A stretch of DNA of 64,000 nt, from assembly GCF_014839805.1 (NCBI RefSeq), contig NC_051123.1, positions 11,142,727-11,206,726 of the forward strand, written 5' to 3'. The DNA comes from Manduca sexta (lineage: Eukaryota > Arthropoda > Insecta > Lepidoptera > Sphingidae). The stretch's first letter is position 1. Each line of letters opens with the position of its first letter. Under the pieces are notes generated by a model. The model did not search any database. It worked only from the letters and a program-made list of their open reading frames with translations, and was not told the origin of the DNA. Shown in pieces: positions 1-10,800 of this stretch. A program made the position numbers and the translations under genes.

Positions 1-35
1 CCACGCGGCCCGGACCGGACACCGGCACTTTTATT
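1..35 (-). CDS. PHF12: PHF12 exon 8, partial at window edge
   Basis: A TTTATGGCAG acceptor is followed by an in-phase segment reading [12 protein letters not shown] up to the window edge. It is phase-compatible with exon 7 and GC-rich, unlike the AT-rich intron beside it. Short, so less certain than the other exons. Confidence 0.7.
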
Positions 36-3000
36 CTGCCATAAAAAACAAATGTAATAAACTGCATTTGTTTTGAATACTTTATCATACCATAACTATA
101 TAAGTAGATTTTATTTATTTATTTATTATCAGACAAGCAGTTATAACAAACAGATAAGCGCCTGTATCTTGTTAATCACTAATTATTTTGTAAATTCGCA
201 ATGAAGCTGTCAAGTCTGTTGTTCATATCTCAACCTGTGTTGATGTGTTTTTCAAAATTAAATAATTCAATGAAAGTATATTAAAACCTAAGTTCAAACA
301 GTGCATTATCTCTGTATATTAACCTCTATAAATAACTTTACTACTGGCTGATATAGCTCTATACCTGAAAGCTGGTCGGTCCTTCCTGGCGCGGCGTATG
401 AAGTCGATCTTGATGGCGTGCTGATCCACCGGCCCAGAGAACTTGTCCCACAGCGCCACGCGCTCCGTCGCAGATATAGAGTTCACCAGCTTCCAATCCT
501 TAAACAAATGTATCACATAAATTAACTATTTATTTTTTATTTTGCTATGGCGATAATAGCTTAGTCGGGTGCGAACCGGACTGCCGAGACGAATGTCCGC
601 TAGTCTAAAACCCAATGGCACACATCGACTTTTCTAAAAATATTCTTTGTAAATTGTCACTTGCTTTAAAGATGAAGAAAAACATTGTAAAGAAACCTGC
701 ATACCTGAGAAATTCTCTATAGGAATTCTGAGGATGTGTAAAGTTTACTAATCAACACTAGGTCAGCGTGGTGAACTAAGGGCTAATGCCTCTCAGTAGT
801 AGAGGGGGTCCGTACCTAACAGTGGGACAGTATATAATACTCATACAGGGCTGATATGCTGGAAAACTTATATAAGTTGTTGAAACATGACATGTTGTGT
901 GCATACTCACAATGTACTGTTCCACGTGGTTGGGACACATCCAGCGTCCCGTAGGAAGCGCCGTGAGAGGTGGATCCAAACAATCCTGCAAAAAACTATA
1001 GTTAATATAAGATATCTAAGTTTTAATACTTTAAATGCAAAACTTGTGAGAATGTATATCTGTTAGAAACGTATGTAGAAACCTCTCAACAAATTGGGAT
1101 AAAATTTAGCACAGTGATTTATTTATCTATTTATATAACTAGCTAGCAATTGTTTATAATACTAGTGAAAGAATATATTTTATATCCGTTATATTATATT
1201 TGTTACCTGGTGGAACAGCAGCGGACAGTAGTCGCATTGCAACAGCGGCGCCTGCTTGCACGTCCCCTGGCACGTGTAGCAGCTCTTAGCAGGTAACGGC
1301 ACGCAACCCCAGGCATCCACCGTTATTAGTGACGCATTACCATTCTTTGTCCCTTCTGTGAATTGTTATTATGGCATTAAATGGATATATTTTTGTTACA
1401 AACATAAGTAGATTTTTAGGGAATTTGATAAATTAAAATTAATAAACTAAATACTAAATTTGCAAATAGGATATGGTTTTCCATGGAATAGAGAACAGTA
1501 GGCTTTTTGGTGTTCAAGTAACAGTTACTATTAGGCAGAACTGCAATCTAAATCTGATAGTTGATATGGTGTAAAGTAAGTTACTTAAATTTTAGTTTTC
1601 TGCTATAGAGATTTTTATTCACAAGAAAACTTGCAGATTTTTCCTTCTGCTAATGTTTGCTGTGTTAACAGCAAGCCAACTTCAATAAATTTTGAAGCTT
1701 GCAGGACTTGCTATAGTATAAACGAACCTGGAAATTCTTGCACAATAGCTTGCTAATCTAAACTTGTCTTGAGAGATATAATCATAATACATACACTGGA
1801 AAATCTTACCTTTCTCAGTCCCAGGGAACACACAGGGTATACGCATTTCCCGGGGCAGTTCGAACTGACGCGGGTTCATGATCTTGGCCGCATTCACTAG
1901 CACCTCCATGGGACTCAACTCTTTATCTTCTGTTTCTTTTTCTTTCTCTGGTTCTGGCTCCTGTTTGATCTCATCCTCTTCATCTTTGCTTCTCTTTTTG
2001 GAGTTGGCACGGTTGTTACGAGTAAGCAATCTGGTAAATGCGTACTATGTATATTAATATTAACATCTGAAGGATAATTGAGATGTTTTTTTTAATATGG
2101 GCATGACAAAGTGAATAACCTGCATGTGGTCATAAGTGGAGTGGTATTGACATAGAATTAACCAATGGCAGATGATTATCTCTCACTAGTTGACACATTA
2201 TGCTGAACTGTTTGAAGTTTAAAGCAATAGCAATCAAGTTATGGACTTAATGCTAGTAGCAACATACTTTAAACTCAAAATTAATTATTATCATTTTCAC
2301 AATACACGTCAATAGTATAAAAAATTATCTACCTTACCATTAATATGATTTAGTTCTGTTTTAGTTGTCCTGCATTTTGTCTAGCAATGACAAGTGACAT
2401 TTAATCTTTGAGAAAGCGAGACAAAACATTATATAACTATGACAGATATATGTTTATAAGTAACGCCTTAACTTTAGTCAAGTCAGAACGATTACCTAGA
2501 CTTCTTCTCGCTGTCAGACTTGCTATCAGCCGGTGATTGCGCCCGACTGCTTCGAGAGCTTGCAGGCTTGTTGTCATCATAAGCGCGACACTCGCGACAC
2601 AACCAGAGACCGGCCGGGATGTCATTCTCGTCCAGGGGAGGATCACTGTAAAAATATCATCTATTTAAAAAAAAATTGTGTACCTACTGTTTTGTCTCTA
2701 CACCATCATATTGACGGTTAGCTGGCTAATTGACTTAAACGACATATTCGTAAGTTATATACATTCTTGAAATCAGCACATTTGATTTGTTTTCTAAGCC
2801 CAGTCTCAATTTTGCAAAAAACTTGTCACACAAATCAATTAGCCTATCAACCTTCGAAATGTTAATTGATAGAAAAATTCTTATGCAATGATTTTATTTC
2901 AGAACTAGCTTCCGCCCGCAGCTTCGCCCGCGTGGATTTCGGGTTTCAAAAATGGAGAAGGTGCTCAATTTGTCGGGATGTTTTTTTAATTTATGGTGGT

Positions 3001-5234
3001 ATGCAGGTGGTCCGATTGTCCGGTCAGGGTCTGATGATGGGATCCTGGTGAAATCGAAGGAACTTTTAACCATTAAGGTTGCACACGAAATGACGGAAGC
3101 TTAAAAAATGGAGTAACTTCTCCCGTTTTCCCAACATTTCCCTTCACTGCTCTGCTCCTATTAATTGTAGCATGATGAAAAGTATACTATAACCAGCACA
3201 GGAGTATGACAAATAATTGTACCAAGTTTCGTTAAAATCCGTCGAGTAGTTTTTGTTTCTATAACGGTTACACAGACAGACAGACAAAAATTTTACTAAT
3301 TGCATTTTTGGCATCAGTATCGATCCCTAATCACCCCCAGTTATTTTGGAAATATATTTCATGTACAGAATTGACCTCTCTACAGATTTATTATAAGAAT
3401 AGATATGCAAAAGTAGCTCAAAAATTGTCCATAACGAAAACATGCATTTTAAAGTAAAACAAAAGAAATAATATCGTGAAGCCAACCAAATAACTAATGA
3501 TATATTAAATTTTGTGACTGTTCAATTTAGTCGGGGTCCGGCGATATCACTTTTGTTGAGTTTCAGAACGGCGACATTACATTATTATATTCTGTGCTCC
3601 AACGCACACTGCTTTGATGTTAGGAACACACCTACATTGCTTAGACAACAGTGAACTTTATACAATAGCAATAAAGCTCAAATTGACTCTACATATTAGT
3701 TAGAAAACGTTTGTATGGGAAATAGAAAAATGCTGTTTTGAGGATTTTCCGGCAATTATTCGAATTTTTCTCACCTTTTAAACCTTCCCTAGACCTCCAC
3801 GAATAATTCAAGACCAAGATAAGATAAATCCGTTCAGCCGTTCTCGAGTTTTAGCGAGACTAACGAACAGCAATTCATTTTTATATATATAGATTGTGTA
3901 AGGAGCTTTGTCATATGTTACAGCAAAGTCGCTCCATACACCTACTTTTCTCAGTACCTATATATTTTCCCTCATAGTATTAAAATCTTTAAAGTGTATT
4001 AAGTGCAACATTTTTTTTTAAGTATGTTCATTCTGGCTCTAGAGTGACATGACAATAAAGAACATTATCACAATTATTCAAGGTTTCATTTTAGAATATT
4101 TATTTCATTTGTATACACTATTTTTATTTTTATTTCCAAATAAATTTCTTTTTTATATACATTATAACATTTCTTCTACTTTTCAAACTTGGGAGACTAA
4201 AGCAAATATTAAACATAGTGATGGCAGGAAGTATTAAATTTGAAATAAGTTCTGGAGAAATGCATTATTACTAAATAAATTAATCTACAAAAGTAGATGT
4301 ATATGTAATGGCCCAACATTTTACAGTATGAGCCCATAAACGTCTTAAGACCAATGTACTATTTACCCAATATCATAACTATAGATGTTGAATTTTATTC
4401 TAAGTTAAGATGATATTTGGATGAACAGTGACAATAACAATACACTGCATAGTAGATATAAAAATATATATATTTTTTAATGTAACAAATCATTGTTTTG
4501 TAACACTGTATGATTTAGATATGTAATTAAGATTATTAATTGATTTTCAAGCCCTAATCAATCAATTTCGAATTTTAATTGATTCCATAAGATAATAAAT
4601 ATATTTAAAAATAGATAAATGTTAAAGTAAAATATTAGTAATTTTATGAATAAATGAAAATTTTAACCTTCAATATCAGATAACAATTCATAACATATAA
4701 TACAAGATATTTTAAATAATTGAAAATTTATATTAATCTTCACTAGGCAATAAATACACAGCGTCATACGTTAGTGAAGATACAAAGCATATCCATCTTA
4801 TATAATAATGTAAATAAGTTTATCTTTACTAATACCTATGTTTGTTTCCATAAAGTTACTCACTAGCAACCGAGGTGAAAGCTGGCAGGGCAGCGGTCGC
4901 AGCAGATAAGGTCCCCTCCCTCGCCACACGCGTCGCAAGAGTCGTGGTTATGTCCCTTCCCAGGCCTCTTGTAGTAAGGATGCTGAGGTTTTTTCGGTTT
5001 CTGGGTATTCAAATCCTCGTCCGGCGGCTTTATTAACGCCTTTATGAGCTAAAAATCGACAATACTAGAGTTAGAACACTGCAATTATCACACCGAAGCC
5101 AGTTACCTTACGCCAGGATAAAATGGCGCCATAGAACAAACTGGATGCATGAAACTAATCAAGAAACACTTTAAAACATATCTTACCGGCATCAAACCAC
5201 CCGAAGTGTCCAGATCATAACCCACGTTAGACAT
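1..5234 (-). CDS. PHF12: PHF12 / Pf1 PHD-finger protein, 5' part of gene
   Basis: Multi-exon gene leaving the window at its left edge. Exons in transcript order: 5187-5234, 4864-5048, 2496-2645, 1810-2030, 1207-1355, 911-985, 365-498 and <1-35; all have GT-AG borders and compatible phases. The protein starts [16 protein letters not shown], close to the vertebrate PHF12 start. It holds a first PHD finger (CDAC...CCDRC...FHLGC...CREC), an acidic/lysine-rich linker, and a second PHD finger (CYTCQGTC...[12 protein letters not shown]...WMCPNH) whose last ligand pair is C-H, as in PHF12. The stretch after it ([20 protein letters not shown]) also matches the family. In other animals PHF12 is a nuclear subunit of Sin3-HDAC complexes with MRG15; PHD1 contacts SIN3. 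The FHA region of the family would lie outside the window. Identity is firm; function is inferred from the family. Confidence 0.93.
365..498 (-). CDS. PHF12: PHF12 exon 7
   Basis: Reads [20 protein letters not shown] and on to a basic segment ([11 protein letters not shown]). It corresponds to the conserved block after PHD2 in PHF12 (vertebrate counterparts read VFDRF...VKVDF). Donor TTTCAG|GTATAG, phase 2. Confidence 0.9.
911..985 (-). CDS. PHF12: PHF12 exon 6, end of PHD2
   Basis: 25 codons, [20 protein letters not shown] followed by VEQYI. It completes PHD2 with the atypical Cys-x2-His final pair seen in the family. Donor ATT|GTGAGT, phase 0. Confidence 0.92.
1207..1355 (-). CDS. PHF12: PHF12 exon 5, first half of PHD2
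   Basis: Reads [18 protein letters not shown] and then the second PHD finger ligands CYTCQGTC and [10 protein letters not shown]. Donor CAG|GTAACA, phase 0. Confidence 0.92.
1810..2030 (-). CDS. PHF12: PHF12 exon 4, charged linker
   Basis: Phase-compatible continuation ([21 protein letters not shown]). It carries a basic stretch that could act as a nuclear localisation signal, a Glu/Lys-rich stretch, then [19 protein letters not shown], a conserved block before PHD2. Donor GAAAG|GTAAGA, phase 1. Confidence 0.9.
2496..2645 (-). CDS. PHF12: PHF12 exon 3, end of PHD1 and serine-rich linker
   Basis: Completes the split tyrosine codon, then reads [19 protein letters not shown], the final C-x2-C of PHD1. 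A Ser/Lys-rich linker ([20 protein letters not shown]) follows. Donor TCTAG|GTAATC, phase 2. Confidence 0.93.
2893..3896 (+). mobile_element. RTE-like retroelement remnant in PHF12 intron 2
   Basis: Starts with the phrase ctagcttccgcccgcagc, contains ccaagtttcgttaaaatcc and cagacagacagac, and ends with cgttctcgagttttagcg followed by catttttatatatatagat. Related phrases recur at 60590-61840 and 63810-64000 in this window, so it is interspersed. It has no intact ORF. RTE affiliation is from general knowledge of such tails in Lepidoptera, not shown by a reverse transcriptase. Confidence 0.6.
4864..5048 (-). CDS. PHF12: PHF12 exon 2, first half of PHD1
   Basis: Begins [12 protein letters not shown] after a TTTTTAG acceptor and ends at CPASFHLGC with the last codon split (TA|GTGAGT). 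It supplies six of the eight zinc ligands of the first PHD finger. Confidence 0.93.
5187..5234 (-). CDS. PHF12: PHF12 exon 1 (start codon)
   Basis: Encodes [16 protein letters not shown] from the ATG at 5234. The donor is CCG|GTAAGA, phase 0. The start is chosen because the following [10 protein letters not shown] block is conserved in PHF12 proteins. Confidence 0.9.
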
Positions 5235-5499
5235 TTCAGCAATTTATAGCACTTTGATTTGTTATTTTTATAATAATTTAAAGTCAAATAAAAAGTCGCA
5301 AGAAAGTCGAAACAAAGTTGGTAATAGTTATTAAAACCACTTTTATAGATTTACGGAATCATTTTCTGCCCAGGATGTAATGCACTTTCAAATTTTATGA
5401 TAATAAGAACAAGATTTATTGAATAAGAGAGCCGTATTTTATTTGAATATTTTGGACAGAACGAAGAACCGACACAAGCAAGACAAATTTGCGACAAAA
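5235..5499. promoter_or_regulatory. PHF12 5' flank, possible bidirectional promoter
   Basis: 265 bp between the PHF12 start codon (minus) and an ATG in good context on the plus strand (acaaaaATGGC at 5500). AT-rich and without a clear TATA-Inr pair. A head-to-head promoter is inferred from spacing only. Confidence 0.4.
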
Positions 5500-6118
5500 A
5501 TGGCTGCTACATGTCGAGTTCCACTTAGGTAAGAAAAGTTGCCATTTTTAGCTTTATGAAAAGAGATAATAGCAAAATTTACTAGAAAAAAAGGCGAATA
5601 GCATAGGATAAATGTTTATAATGTGCTATAATAATTAAATTAAGCTATGGAACGAAATAATTAACTGTCAACCAACTTCAAAGAGCTGTCGAATGTAGGC
5701 TGTCATTTTTTTTTATATCGCTTGTCCATGGATAATTTCTAGTCGCCTGTCATCATACTACTTAAAGTGTTGCTAAATGTCAGCTTATTAATACCTCAAA
5801 TCCGAATAATTCTAAACTTTTTTTATGAAATTGATTTCGTTTCATACACAAAGATTATATAAAGCTATGCAAGTATACTCCGCGTCAATTAGCCGTGGCG
5901 GAGCCGGGCGGAGCGACGCACATTTTTGCATGCAGTATGTACACTCTACAGAGCATTTTCGGATTTTATTTTAACGCTTATCAAGCGTTCTTTCAGCAAT
6001 ATTAAAAGGCTATGAAGGATATTTAGGATGACGCGACACTATGTTTGAACTTGAGAAAGAAAAATAAAGGTAATAAACACTAAATACATTTTTCAGGGCA
6101 GGAATGTCAATAGCTTAA
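5500..6118 (+). other. Possible tiny spliced plus-strand ORF (two exons)
   Basis: ATGGCTGCTACATGTCGAGT opens at 5500 in good Kozak context and reaches a strong donor (CTTAG|GTAAGA) at 5528. The first pyrimidine-rich acceptor downstream (catttttcag, ending 6096) joins in phase and gives a 16-residue ORF, MAATCRVPLRAGMSIA, with stop at 6116-6118. It could be the first exon of a gene whose later exons I cannot find, a 5' UTR, or chance. The protein is not recognised. Confidence 0.25.
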
Positions 6119-6279
6119 AAAATATTCTAAAGTTGATATCTTTTGGGTTTTTACTTCATACTTCAAGGCAATGATATAGTGAATTTTATCAATAGTTAAT
6201 CAGTTTACCGAGAATGTCAAGCTAACGAAAGGAAATAAGTCACAAATTCAATAAACGGCAACACTGGAGGCGAGCGAAC

Positions 6280-6297
6280 CTGAGGGTCGACCCTCAG
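6280..6297. repeat. Perfect 18-bp palindrome
   Basis: CTGAGGGTCGACCCTCAG is self-complementary with no loop. It lies in a locally GC-rich patch (6265-6335). Could be a dimeric protein site or chance. Confidence 0.5.
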
Positions 6298-7199
6298 CGG
6301 GTACAGGGAACGAGGCGCGACGCAGTGACTTTTTCCACCGACACAGCCCACTGCTACCCGTCAGTAGTAGATGTACTTCTATCAAGAAGCTTTAAACTTC
6401 GTAAGACGAATTTTTGCAATGCGTCCCGAACTGCCCCACCCCTGCCCACACCGCTCCGGCAAGTGGACGCGGTCCATAACATAACACTATGGTTTAAAGG
6501 ATAAAAAGGTTGCCCTCAGGATCGTCACTTATTTTTTTAAGATTTGAGAGCACCTAAAGCGCTCACCTAAAAGTCCGGTGTGTTTGAATAATCTGACCCT
6601 TGTCTAATAAAAGTAGAGTCACGCCTAAAAATAAATTGCTCTGCACTTGTTACCAGAAACTATTATAAAAATGCCTCGTCTCGTCACTTTGAGACATTAT
6701 ATAATAGAGAACATAGCAGTAATTATTCAATGTTATAGAAAGAGGTACAAATTGCGGGGTATCTACCTCGCCAGATTATCGTGTACAAAATACTTAATAC
6801 TTACCACTAACAATGACTGTTAGCTCTGAAAACTATATCCTGACTCTTGAGTTAATATACACATACACATTTTCACCTTTTATCTTCGAATATATTCACT
6901 TTTTGCCATCTATGTTCCCCCTCACAATGTGATAAGGGGCGAATTTATTACCATATACAGCAAAATTTCAGACTCCAGGCTTATAATCAGCAGACAAACC
7001 TAAGCATGTTTTATTGTTTTAAATAGATAGGTAATTAGATTTTCCAAGGAACAGTTAAACATAGCGTTTGTAATAATTATAATATATAAGCTGAGAAGCT
7101 ATGTATATTGTACATGAGCATCCCAGGACCGATCGTACCTATTCGAATTCGAATTAAATATTTTTTGGCACCTGGTTTTTCTAGCGACTTATTTATTTT

Positions 7200-7385
7200 T
7201 ATGTGTATTCCTGCGGCGTTGTCTAGAGCCTTTGGCTCCGTCCTTAGGGCCCAGCCCGGCGTCCGGGCCACCGCCCAGCCCCTTTCAACCTAAAGCCAGC
7301 CTGGACGCCGCGCCGTCTGAACCGTGGCGCTAGGAGCGACCATTTCGTTCGTTCTATGAACGGGCCGCGGCCCGCTGCCGGCCCT
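7200..7385. other. GC-rich island upstream of 14-3-3 epsilon
   Basis: A roughly 185-bp block in AT-rich DNA with runs such as cccggcgtccgggccaccgc and gggccgcggcccgctgccgg. Short ORFs on both strands cross it but match nothing I know. Could be a repeat fragment or a CpG-like island. Confidence 0.4.
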
Positions 7386-7599
7386 GTATTATCTCTGTAC
7401 CCATGTTAAAATCGCACAAATCATATCAAACTTAAAATTAAAACGATCACAATTCCTCCAATAACTCCTCCTTTGGCACTTTTGTAATATATAATATAAC
7501 AAAATATACTTTTTTATAAAATATAAAATAATAGTAGAATTTTTCCCATAATACCTATAGTTTGAGTAGAAAATAGAAATAATTTATGGCAATAAGCTG

Positions 7600-7745
7600 G
7601 CAACGGAAGCTGCCATGTCTATGACGTCATGGGCGGAGTTTAGTTGAAGATCGAATTCGGATTCGGTTGGCGGGCGCGGCCATCTTGGTGAATTAGTGAC
7701 CTGGCGATTCGGTTTTAGTTAGTGAAAAATCATTTGTCATCCACA
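7600..7745 (+). promoter_or_regulatory. 14-3-3 epsilon proximal promoter and 5' UTR
   Basis: A perfect CRE (TGACGTCA) lies at 7622-7629, and GCCATCTTGG at 7679-7688 matches the YY1/Pho consensus in reverse. GC-rich sequence leads into the start codon at 7746. No TATA box in the expected place, which fits a broadly expressed gene. The transcription start is not resolved; the YY1 site may lie at or just after it. Confidence 0.6.
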
Positions 7746-7809
7746 ATGTCGGAAAGGGAAGATAATGTGTATAAAGCCAAGTTAGCTGAGCAGGCGGAGC
7801 GTTATGACG
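7746..7809 (+). CDS. 14-3-3epsilon: 14-3-3 epsilon exon 1
   Basis: Encodes [21 protein letters not shown], helix A of the dimer interface. Donor GACG|GTGAGT, phase 1. Confidence 0.98.
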
Positions 7810-10800
7810 GTGAGTACATATTTTTTAATATATCGCCTCTATTAGGACGAAAATTCTGTCTTATTTTCGCCGACAGTTGAAAGACGATTTGGTGATAGTT
7901 TCAAAAAATTATATGCATGTATATTCTATACGACCCTTCCTACGTCCTTTTCAGTGGAAAATAGGGTGTAATACATTCAATTTTCATTCTTTTATTACCT
8001 TAGCAAGAAATCAATGTTACTGGTTAGGCTTGGTCAGCGATCGATGCGTCATCCGCCGGTGGGATGTCCTTTACATTTTTTACTATGATAAAGCTAATGA
8101 AAACGTCTGAAAAACGTAGGAAAACCTTCACAGTCCAGTAATGACGACGTTTTCTGTCGTAAAAACTGCGATCTACGTCTGAAATGTACGGAATGTAGTA
8201 TGGTTCGAGAAAGAATTATCTTAAATTTTTCCCATCCCTGGGTAATAGAATCGCGATCGATGTCATTGAATTCGGTCATGCATGTCGCGCCTTGGACAAA
8301 TAACTCGTTTGGAGGCTGCGGAATGTTCTGGTAGTATTAGACGACGCAATTTTACGTCGCCTCGGATTTCACCCATTGTTTCATGATATCAGAAGCACGG
8401 GAACTCATGATCTGACGCAGTGGCGAGATTTTGAATAATCTGGTCATTGTGAGAGCTCGTGGCGGGTGTCAGGTGCGGGCGCACATTGCTTTTACCTCAT
8501 TATTAAATGAAATTAAGCGGCCGGGCGGGCGGTTCATTGACCTTTATTAGAATTATCACCAGAGTACCCTGTACGGGGACATGTCGTAAATCTTATCAAC
8601 CACACGTATTGTTACTCAACGTACATTTTTTGTGCGAACCATAACTGTCAAATATCAAGGATTTCGGTCGATTGCGACATTATCAATATCTCAACAGTTG
8701 ACATATTTATTTTTTATCTCTCTCTTACATTTTACAAACGTTTCGCGTAAAACGAGAGGTGAATTGTCATTTGTGAGTACAATGTGAATGAGGGCTTGTT
8801 TGTTTAACATAACTGGGAATCCCACTTGTATTGCCCACATGGTGGTCATTATTTTTTCGGTAAAAATGCCGAGAACGTGTGCACTTGACCACACCCTTTT
8901 GCTGATTCAACAGATTACCCTAGTTGCAAGTCTTAACATTTGACTAACAGAAAGTAGTATGGGAAAATGATGAGCCAAACAGTTTACATAAAATTTTTCA
9001 AGTAATTATAAAATGTACTACAATTTCAATATAACCTCTGTTAGATGGAATTAAATAGAAAGCATTATGCATATCAGAGAAGGTGGCTTTTTATGAACTA
9101 TCAACCAAATAATGTAGTTATTAAGATTGATTTTCAAACAAAAAATGTACCAAAAGAGTGAAATTAGCACACAATTGTAAAGAAATTTAACTGGATTGGT
9201 TTTTGTGGCATGTCTGGTGACATTGATTGCAGTTGGAGTTCTAAGTATTGAATGTGGCACATTTAGATCTTACTAAATGGAAGGTAGGAGTGAATGGCAA
9301 TCTTGGATTGATAGTGCAATGTAGAGTAGTAACCCTGTGCATTAAAGACTATTATTAAGAATTGAAATGTTGTTCTTTGTCTCGAAAGCACATTGTGTGA
9401 AGTTTTAGCAGTTCAAAGTTAGTAAGCTGATAATATCAATTTCAAATACAAATTAACAATTAGTTCTTTCATTGAGAAATTGGTCTAAAATGCCATGTTT
9501 TCCCAATCAATATCAACAAAGGTATTAAACTTTTAAGGCTTAATTCCTACAACATGTTCAGCAAGGCCCATGTGTTGATACCTAAAATTTGCCATTATGT
9601 AATACCCCATGGCCTATGTGGGTCATCCCATAGTTACATAATTTACACACTCGCATCTTCATAGTCCTTTATAATACTTCCAACTACTAGAAATAGGCCT
9701 CTGCATTGAGAGATTTTCAACCAAGCTGACTTAATAATAGGAAGACTTCAAATTAGTAAGACTTTCTCAGAAAAAAAAACACATGTGCTGCAGAATGATT
9801 ATATGTAATTTACTTAATGCCCTAACTTTATGAAGGGTCATTTATTCATAAAACATACCCTGTCCATATTAATCATACCTTAGGTTTTACATACATATTA
9901 ATTCTAGAAGACGGATCCATACAATATAATGTTTTTGTCAAAAATGATGTTTCAATCTAGATTATGATGTTGCAAATAAATATTTAAAGTTTTATGTAAA
10001 GCTAGGTTTCTGTTAATCAATACTGCAGTGCTTTCTTTCATGGATTTGACAACATGAATGCATTGCAGTAAATGTGGAACATACAACTTGTGCAGAAATT
10101 GTTGTTTTTGGTCTAACACACACAATATCTAAATAAACAATATGACACTGTTACATCAGAATCAATAAATTTGTAAAAAAAATCGACAAGAACTTGCCAA
10201 TTTTATATATTTTCTCCATATATGTCAATGTGATTTGAATTTTCACCGCATTATGTTAATGTGTCCAGTTTTAAGAGTAAAAATATGAATCAAGGACGCT
10301 ATCTGGTTGTGTATATGATAATGAACGATATCATCACCCAACCTGGCTAAACCTATCTTATTTTAATTTCCTTAAGAATTATCCTTGATCTCTTTTGCTG
10401 CTTATTATAAAAGAATTAATAGTTCGAATCATATTTTATTGAAGATTTGTCTTTATTTTAAATGAACAGATTTCCCCCGAATTATGCAATTTACAGTCAT
10501 ATTGATTGAAATCCCAATTTTAATACTATGATCAGCTTAAACATTATATTAAGATTACAAATTTAATTGAATACAGATGAAGGTCTTGTAAATAGAAATG
10601 ATTCTTTACATGCAAATTTTATATGAAGATTGCATGTTTGTCCTATATAGCAGTATGAAATGAATAAGAGAATTGGTGTGGGTTTTGCATAATGTATGAA
10701 TCATTGCTGAATTCAGCCTCTACTCAGACTAAATGCTGCTTTAAATACTGAGATCAGTCAAGTTAATTAAGTAAGCTGTGAATACAAGATGGATTTAATG

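Larger units (their letters stand above)
5529..7599. other. Intergenic spacer between PHF12 and 14-3-3 epsilon
   Basis: No convincing exon apart from the tentative one above. It holds an 18-bp palindrome near 6280 and a GC-rich island at 7200-7385. The remainder is AT-rich, with no recognisable element. Confidence 0.6.
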
